A DNA stretch of 64,000 nt from Sipunculus nudus (lineage: Eukaryota > Annelida > Sipuncula > Golfingiida > Sipunculidae): NCBI GenBank assembly GCA_026874595.1, contig CM049309.1, positions 12,326,576 to 12,390,575 of the forward strand, given 5' to 3'. The position numbers and the translations under genes are program-made. Positions within the stretch are counted from its first letter, which is position 1. Every line of letters begins with the position of its first letter. This document shows positions 14,001 through 22,900 of the stretch, piece by piece. Below the pieces are notes generated by a model that saw only the letters and a program-made list of their open reading frames with translations, searched no databases and had not been told where the DNA came from.

Positions 14001-17000
14001 CACAATTCCTTGTTTTTAACTGAAAGATAAACTCAATTTCTTGACAAAAAAATGGTAGCACAATTAATTTTTTGTGTCCCCTTAAGTAGTATCATTTTAT
14101 TTTTTCCAAATTTTCAGGCCCAATGACCTTGCATTGTCACAAACACATGTGACCGTTCCTCAGTGGATTTAAATAGTATAAATTTTGTTGTATATATTTT
14201 TAGGGATTTGTTTTGACAAAATTTTACAAGTCCCAAAGGCTATTTTCAACTAAACTTATTCCTAGTGATAAGGGCCTAAACATCATAGGAGGTATTCAGC
14301 ATCTCTGCTACATAACATTTAAGCGTTTCAGCCTTTCAACTTACCAAACACCTGAACCTCTCTCTCCAGACCTCACGTCCCAGGTCTGCTATACCCGCCC
14401 AGATGTTCCCCTCTGGGTCACGCCAAGATCCCATACACTGGAACCTGATTCCTGTAAAACAAGTTCAAATGTCATCCTTATTTATTCTTTTAGATTAACA
14501 CTCTTGAGGATTAATAAACCATTTGCAAATACTATATAACAATTTAGTAGCCGCACTGAAACACATTTGAATAAAAAGATAGTATTCTTAACAATCTATG
14601 GCAAATTTTTTCTCAAGTCTAAATAAACTGAATAAAGAATTTGTTTGCACCAACCCTAACAAAAAGTTTTCTGAGATGTTAAATTATTGTATATTGTATA
14701 CTAAGATGTCATGCTTTACTCACATTCTTTGCAAGGTATGGTGGTGGTCCTTATAAAATTACTGCTGGATCATATGGTTGATTCACTGATAAATAATTTT
14801 TCAAAACAAGCAAATTCATGGTATTTAAATACCCCGCTTCTGCATCTCAATTTTTGTAATTCATGCTTGCCTTCTCATTTCTCAATTTCTGTTTCAGTTT
14901 TTATTTTGGCCTGAAGATGTCTTCATATGTCATAGTTGATGTGTTTAAGTTTTCATGGCCCCCTGAATATGTCTCCATATATCATAATTTTGGTGTGAAG
15001 TGGGACCAAAAGTTTATTTTTTGTTTTGGAGCTGGTGAGGATAAATTTTTAGACAGACACTCAAAAACCAATCCCAACCAAGGTATGCATAGAGCAATCA
15101 GTGACCCAAATATGAATGAAATCGGATAATATTTAGGAAAGTTTTTAGCACAGAAATGAAAATGTGATGGACGCACAGAGAGACAAACAGAAAAACCCAA
15201 ATCAATGTCCCCCCTTCCAATGGAGTAAGGGACATTAAACTAACTCTATATCCTAAAACCATTGGGCACACCTAGCTGGGCTTGACTCTCAACTGCTAGG
15301 CTAATTAAGTCAAACCCAATAAACTTGTTCTTACTGGCATTTGCTGATGATGACACTTCTGGGCACTTTCCAAACTGCATGTCATACACCTGGTTGTCTA
15401 CATAGGGGGAGCCAGGTTCCTGACACGCTACGATGATACTCCGATCTGTGTCACAGATGCCTCCTCCAGCGAAGTTCACCTCGTACGAGAACTGGTACAC
15501 GCCCTCAAATGTTGTCTTACAGTTCACAATACTGATCTCCTTTTCTGTTTACAAAACAAATTAACACCATTTAGGCAAAAAAAAATTAAAAGGTATGGTT
15601 CTCATATGCAGGCACTGCCTGCTTCAATTTTGACCCACTGCATCAGATATTTTTATTTTGATTTTCATCTTTCAAGAAGATAAAATAATACAATTTTGAT
15701 AAGATTTCCTTTGTTATGTAGTGCTTTTACCTGTTTAGCAAAAAATCTGTTATTTTCATGCTTTTCCTTGATCATATGACATTTTTATCAAAACATACAA
15801 AAAGGGTAAAAAATAAAAACCCTTTCTCTGTACATGATATTTGCTTGGTAATAATCTATTGTAACAAGGAGCAGTTTGACCGTTCGTATCGTGGATGAAA
15901 CCCTGATAATTATGACATGGCTTCCCCATACACTGCCTCTCTGTGCAGTGAGGGGTAAATGGAGTGAAGCTGCACCTTTTTAATGTTATCACCTGGTAAT
16001 CATTACACGGTCCACTGGACTAAAACCTGTGTCCATTGATTTTAAATTATGTCACCTGAACCGACAAACTCAAAACTACAGGAGGCATATTGTCTAACTC
16101 AATTAAACTAATAGTCATACATTCTAAGATAACATTATACATTAATATAAACATTATATTTGCAAATAGATGGAACAGATTATGTTTAAGCAGAAATAAA
16201 GCTGAAAATTTATTAGATTTATATATTCCCACATGAAATTTGGGTTTCTTCCAGAAGAAATGGAGGAAACAATTTCTTCCAAGCCGGAATTTTCCGGAAG
16301 TTTCCAGGGAAGGAACCACCTCTCGGAAGAAATTGCCAACCCTGCTAAATAATATGCAAGGGACACTCCTAATGAGGGGAGACGTACAGATATAACCTTG
16401 ACCCCTTCTATAAAATTGTTTTGCATCATTGTTGTGCCGCAACAGTGCCTATGTATCCCTAATACCAAATTCAACGTACAATATTTCATACACTACATGT
16501 TTATACTATGTCAGAAAAAAAAATGGTCATATTCAGTACCATATTTGATGAGGTATTTGATTACCTTCTAATTATACACTCTGTTTGCAGTTATAGCTCA
16601 TATGTGTAAATACTCTTCCAACTGTGTACATTTTAAGGGAAATAGTATTTGACACACAAACATTTAATTCATGTTCACACTGCATTGGTGAGAATACCAT
16701 ATAAATGAAATTGGTATCTGAAACTACCTCCTGATGTGGTTTCACCGACATGGGTCGTAATATGAATGGATACAGATGTAGTGGAAAAAACGAACATGAA
16801 TTGGGGGCAATAAAATGGTACTTGATACCATATTTAGTGAATACAAGTGTAGTTTTAACAGTGGCTTAATACTCACTAAACATGGTGGCCACATCACTCT
16901 GAGGGTTGATTTGACCACAGTTGTAGTCGAAGTCACTGTTCCTGGTCTCACAGGAAGCTGTAAGAAAGCACAGAAAAGTAGGTCAATATGTTCTGATTTA

Positions 17001-19822
17001 ACACTTAATTAAGCAAATATGCTGCTGCCCTCTAGTTGTAAAACCTTGCAAGAAATTTATATTTTCAAAATAATCTATACACTTAAAGGGGCCTAATCAG
17101 CTTTAAAGAATGATGACTTCACACGAAAAATAGCTTTTTCTCTTTAAAATAAAGTTGTAACTGCCAAAATATTGCCTTGAAAGCGTTTGCTTACTCCTGT
17201 TAACAAGTTTTAAAACAGTAGACTGGACGCCATCGCAGGTGTAAACATAAACTCAGCGTGTGCATTGCTGGGCCACAACAATCAGGAGGTGCTCTGACTG
17301 ACTTTGCCCAAAAATATAATACATGCTCTTACTGGCTGAAACACAGCCTGTTGCGGCTCACAATCAGACCTCAGGTCACGCGGCCTTGTTATGGTGAACA
17401 GACACACACCACCTGTGTTTACCAACACGCGGAGACATAACAAGGTGTTAAACAGCTGTATGCAAGGTACTGAGACTGTTTGGTGGGATGGTTTTGCCCC
17501 AAAACTTTTGTAAAAGGCAAAACTGAAACTGATAGTGTGAAAGAGTAGGCATAATATTGCTCCTGATTATGTCCCTTTCAGATTGCTCTCAGTGAGGGTG
17601 TGCCTCTAGCTGTCAATCATCAAATTAACATCCAGATCCATCAAAAACTTTATTATTTAACAATTTTTTTCTGTAAAGGTGAAAAATTAAATCATCAAAT
17701 ACTACATATTTGCCAAGCATGAACTTATAGTCCTCATATCAATTTAAATTCAATAGTACTCGTGCTACTTCAAACCCAAGGGACCCATGAGTCACGTCGC
17801 TCAGCTGAATTTTGGAAAATATTACTAAATGCAAATCTTAAAAACCAATCTTTTGGTTTTTCATGTACATTACCACTTGAAAAGCTTAGAGAAAATGGCC
17901 CTGCTAAAATGAAACTCTGTATATTATAGAATAATGGACATGAGCTAAGCCATTTAGTGATGCACCATGGGAAAAAATGGGCCAATGGTAAGTGTTATAT
18001 AATAGTAACATTTCATAAACAAATAATGTGTGAAGGTAATTAAGTTTCAAAAAGTTAAATATATGGTCATATGAGTTAAAAATTAATCCTACAAAGTTTG
18101 ACCAATATTCCTAATTTTAAAACTACGTTTAACAGTGTTATTCACACCTAGGCCTGGCCAACTTAAAGAGATATGAATGAAATGCTACAAAGTATTTATA
18201 TCTTCTTAAATCTTGTCAGGTAGCACTTACATTAGATCCTAAAATTTTATCACATTTGAATATTAGGATTCAATTCCTGAACATTTTTTTCTTAAAAAAA
18301 AAAATTGTCCAAGTCTCAACAAAAAGAATTGATTTAACATTAAAATTATAAGATTAGTCTTGTTTATAAGTCCTGTGTATTGAAGGGGTGGGTGGGGGGA
18401 AGGGGCTCTGTTGTTACTGCTTGTTGCTGAAAAAAACAAGGGACCCATGGGTCACGGCGCTCAGCTGATCATGATTGGACTATAAATGTATCACCATTGT
18501 TATACTATATTGAGTAGAAAAAGCTTATGAATATCATGGTCATGTTGGACTTTTATAAAGGAATATAATGTAATATGTGAGTAAATGATATATGAAATAA
18601 TCTGACTGATGGATTAATATGGAGTAAAATATAGTGGTTTATTTTTTATTAATTTGGGAGGGGTCGAAAAAAACAATTTATTTGAGCAAATATGAATGCA
18701 ATGACAGTATACTAAGCAGTAGTATAATGATGATAAGGCTATTTGTTTAAGGATCTATAGTGTATGGAAAACTGCAAGCTTTCAATTTGACAGATACAAG
18801 GTTATGATTAACTATGCTGATGAGGGGATTAATGAATTTGTGACTGTATGACATGATATCTTGACAAGATTGTTCTTGACAAGGTACATTATTTTGATGA
18901 CCCTCACGTCTACATATTACACAATATTGACATAATTTCTGGCATGTACATAGGTACCTATGGACAAATGGTCAACATTACTGAACCACCTAGAGGGTTA
19001 AAATATTAAAAATATGATGAAATGTAGATAAAGTTTGAGAGGAAGAGGTAATTTGGGCCATGGTTGGTTTATATGATTGAAGAAAATGTTGCAAATAATA
19101 TTTGAGATCTGACCATGCCTTTCCATTGGTTACATTTTTGATAAGCTGTTGACAGTTCAACAGTTTACACATTTGTCTGATGAGATCTAATTTATTTGTT
19201 AAACCTTTTTTATCAATTTTATGATATGTATACAGTTGCCATACCGTCCCCACTCCACAGGTGCAATGACTTGATGGGGGGGGGGGGGGGGTGTTGTGTT
19301 GTGTTATGATCAGAGTTACAGCGCCTCTGTCTCTCTGCAGATATTTTCTTTAATTATTAAATTTTATGCTATAGCCATAGAACTATTGTTCACAGTGCCA
19401 AGGAGCAAAGCCTCAGTGGGATGAAGAAGGGGATGGTGAGAGTTACAACACCCTTGCATATACATACAGGACATGAAATTTAATTCAACAGTGCTTATAA
19501 AAAAAAGTTTATTCATGAACATTAAATATTTAAAACAGACAGAAAGATGGAGAAACAAAGCAAATCATTTTTTTCCCCATTCTACTGAGCCAATAAAAAA
19601 TTAACAATATTTGCATTTATTCCTTTTTTTCATTACATAATTTTTATCCAGGTTAACGAATGTTACTATTAATTTACAGTGTAACATTCATGTGATTGTT
19701 AATATTTCAATTGATTCACATTTCTAAATTGCATCAACATTTATAGCTAATGTATCTAGTTTATAGTACCTGTCAACAGAATGGGATGGAGGGAGGAAGG
19801 GAGGCAATAAGGGTAAGAGAGA

Positions 19823-19874
<52 letters not shown>

Positions 19875-19893
19875 AAGAGAGAGCTGGACTGCC

Positions 19894-19926
<33 letters not shown>

Positions 19927-22900
19927 GAGGCTCTCTGGTAATTACTGCCTGACCCAGCCTGACCCAGACACTCACAGTGGCAGTAGGTCAGACCTGAAGG
20001 TGTTATGTAACTGCCCAGTACACTGCATTTATACTGACCTGATGTAAACAATGAAGACTTGGTACCTGGGAACTTGAATAAAATCTACAGTTTTTGATCA
20101 ATTAGTTTCAAATTTCAGATTTTAACACATGAAATGCTAATGTGTACATGCTGTGGAAATTAAATCCACAGCACTAACAGGAAAAATTTAAATATTTTTA
20201 TTTTTTTAAATGGTATCAGGAAAAAAGAAAAGTATTCTCAACTATGAAACTAATACATGTGTTAAAATTAATCCAAGGATCAAAACACCCAATATATTAT
20301 ACCAGGAGCAAATTGGAGTTGGGAATGTTTAATTTTATGAACTGAAATAAAGGATCAGCAATATAAATTTTGATTATTTAGCCAGTATCATGTAACAACT
20401 GATACAACCATGAGTTATAAGTCAAACAAATTAAAATCTTTTATGAGCACTGATGAACATCCACACTTTCATAGCAATACATCACTTTGTGGACACAATT
20501 AAATGTGCACTTTAATCATTGTAACCCTGGTGGTACAATACAAAATCTAAAATGTAGCATAGCCAAAAATAAAATAAAATACAGAAAATTATAACATTCA
20601 TCTAGTTTATGCACCAGCTGGGGGGGGGGGGGGGGGGTGGGAGTGCAGGGCAGAGGGGAAGCCTGCTAGTAGTGGCTAAGCTTAGCCAAGGCAAGCTGCC
20701 TGGGGTGGGTTACATAATGCAAGTGAAGACTGTATTACTAGGTGGGCCAGATGTAAACAACACTTGACATGGTGTATGAAAACTTGAATAAAGCTACTCT
20801 TTTTAAACAATTCCTTTGAAATTTCAGATTTTAAAAGATTAAATCCTTTTGTATATATGCTGTGAAAATTAAATCAACAGTGCTTACAGGGAAAAAACGT
20901 GCCATTGCCAAAGTTGGACAAAATTAAAGGTACTGATTTTTTATTTATGCTAATAACTTGAAAAATTTGCAAAATTCAGATCTAATTTTGGGTAAACAAT
21001 TGAATCTTGATTAAATAAAGTTATATTCCTGAAAAAAAGTCTCCAGCCTCAGCAATTCTCATGTTAAGTGAGCAAATATATTTCCTGATTTTTAAGAAAC
21101 TGCATTATATTTGGGCCCATAACTTCAAAATAATATCCAATACTAATCTAATTTTTGGTATGTGCACAGAAAATGTATGGAAAAATATGAATACTAAATA
21201 TGATCAAAAACAGATCAGTGGTTTTGATATTAGGCAGCTTTGAAGTGTAACAATGGCTTTATTATGGAAAACGGAGGTTTTTCCTTAATATCTCTAAGGA
21301 ACAAAGTCCTAATGACCCAATTTTTGGTATGGAAGGAGATTTTGGGGACATGTATTGGTATGCAGAATTTTTGATTCGTAGGTCCAAAGGTTTTAAAACG
21401 TGCCCTGTTAACGGACGGACGGCTGGACGGACAAAGGACAAAGGACCACGACTAAAGCTCAGATGATTTATAGTCAGCTGAGCTAAAAATGTTAAATTAT
21501 AAGATTCATCTTGTTTATAGCACAGGTCTGTCAACAGAGTGGGGGGTGGGGGGGGGGAGAGAGAAAGGCTCCCTGTTGTATTAACTGCAGAGGGCCTGAT
21601 CAAGCTCAACTAGGGAGAGGGCTTGCCCAGAGTGATGGAATAACATAACAACAGCCTGGGGAGCATAGAGAGCTGCACTGAATGACCTACAGTGACCAAA
21701 GTGGACTGCTTGACTGTATGCAAATACAACAAGAGCCTCTTAAAAAAATTCATTAACTAGCCTAATTTTGCAGCTTTTATTTTCAAATTTCAGATTTAAC
21801 AGATTAAATTCTGTACATTTTCACAGCATGTATAAGTGTCCATGCTGTAAAAATTTAAATCTACAGTACTTACAGGAAAAAAACTTGCCGTGACCACAGA
21901 TGCGCAAAATTTAAGGTATTGATTTTATATTTATGCTAATAACTTGCATAAGTTGCAAAATTCAGATCTAATTTTTGGTATACAAATAAATCTTGTTTAA
22001 ATGAAGTTATATCCCTGAAAAAAAGTCTCTAGCATCAGCAATTCTTATGTTAAGTGAATAAATATATTTCCAGATTTTTTACAAGGTGCATTATGTTTGG
22101 GCCAATAACTTCAACAAATTATGCAATACTGACCTAATCTTTTGTATATACATTGGAAATGTATGGAAGAATATGATTAATTACTATGATCTAATTCAGA
22201 TCAGTGGTTTTGAGATTAGGCAGTTAAACTGTATCAATGGGGTTTTAATGGAAAACGGAGGTTTTTCCTTAAAATCAATTTTCTGTATGGTAGGAGACTT
22301 TGGGGACATCTCACTGTATGCAAATTTTTTATTCATAGGTCTAACAGTTTGAAAATGTGTCCTGTTAACGGTCGGACAGACGGACGGACAGACAATGGAC
22401 GAAGGACCATGACTACCAGTATAGTTCAGATGACTTATAGTCAGCTGAGCTAACAAGCACAGGAGCCATGCATGTTGGGCAACCTGCTTTTGGGCTCAGA
22501 GGGGATGCATACACATGTGCACTTCTGTTACAGTTGATATTGATATCAAGATATTTATGCAGATATTGTACCAACTTCTAACAAATGTACAAGGCAAATA
22601 TTTTCTTAACATGATAGATCTATCAAATTTGAACATCATTTACCAAGGATTACAATTATTCTTTAAAAAAAAGTTAAATTTGATCCACTCCATTTTATGC
22701 AAACATTTTCCTTTTGACAGAAGAGGGATTATACAATCATCTCTAGCAAAATTATGTGCCTCCACTTTTTGGTATTATAATCAGCTTATGATTAACTTTT
22801 ATTTTGAGTCAGACTGCATCCACTTTCAGTAAATATTAACAATACAGAACCTCAGTACTTGCTATTCATTATATGCAAGTACAAAGTTTTGTGATAATAC

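Larger units (their letters stand above)
17777..22456 (-). mobile_element. A-family element A4 (outer), interrupted
   Basis: The head hairpin lies at 22451-22423 with its ACGG-type tract; a tail with a one-mismatch palindrome (gacccatgagtc) lies at about 17778-17812. The interruption is A3. A short stretch (attataagatt..cttgtttata..) occurs on both sides of A3 (about 18345 and 21497), so the outer copy may carry an internal duplication. Boundaries are approximate. Confidence 0.55.

Noticed and set aside
15756-15992. Cysteine-containing minus-strand ORF (CTERQCMGKPCHNYQGF) in gene 1 intron 4
   Set aside because: It looks faintly like a small cysteine-rich domain, but exons 4 and 5 join in phase without it and no splice sites fit. 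A relic exon cannot be excluded.
19724-20051. Serine/leucine-repeat ORFs
   Set aside because: They are translations of the GA microsatellite; the same applies to 48746-48931.
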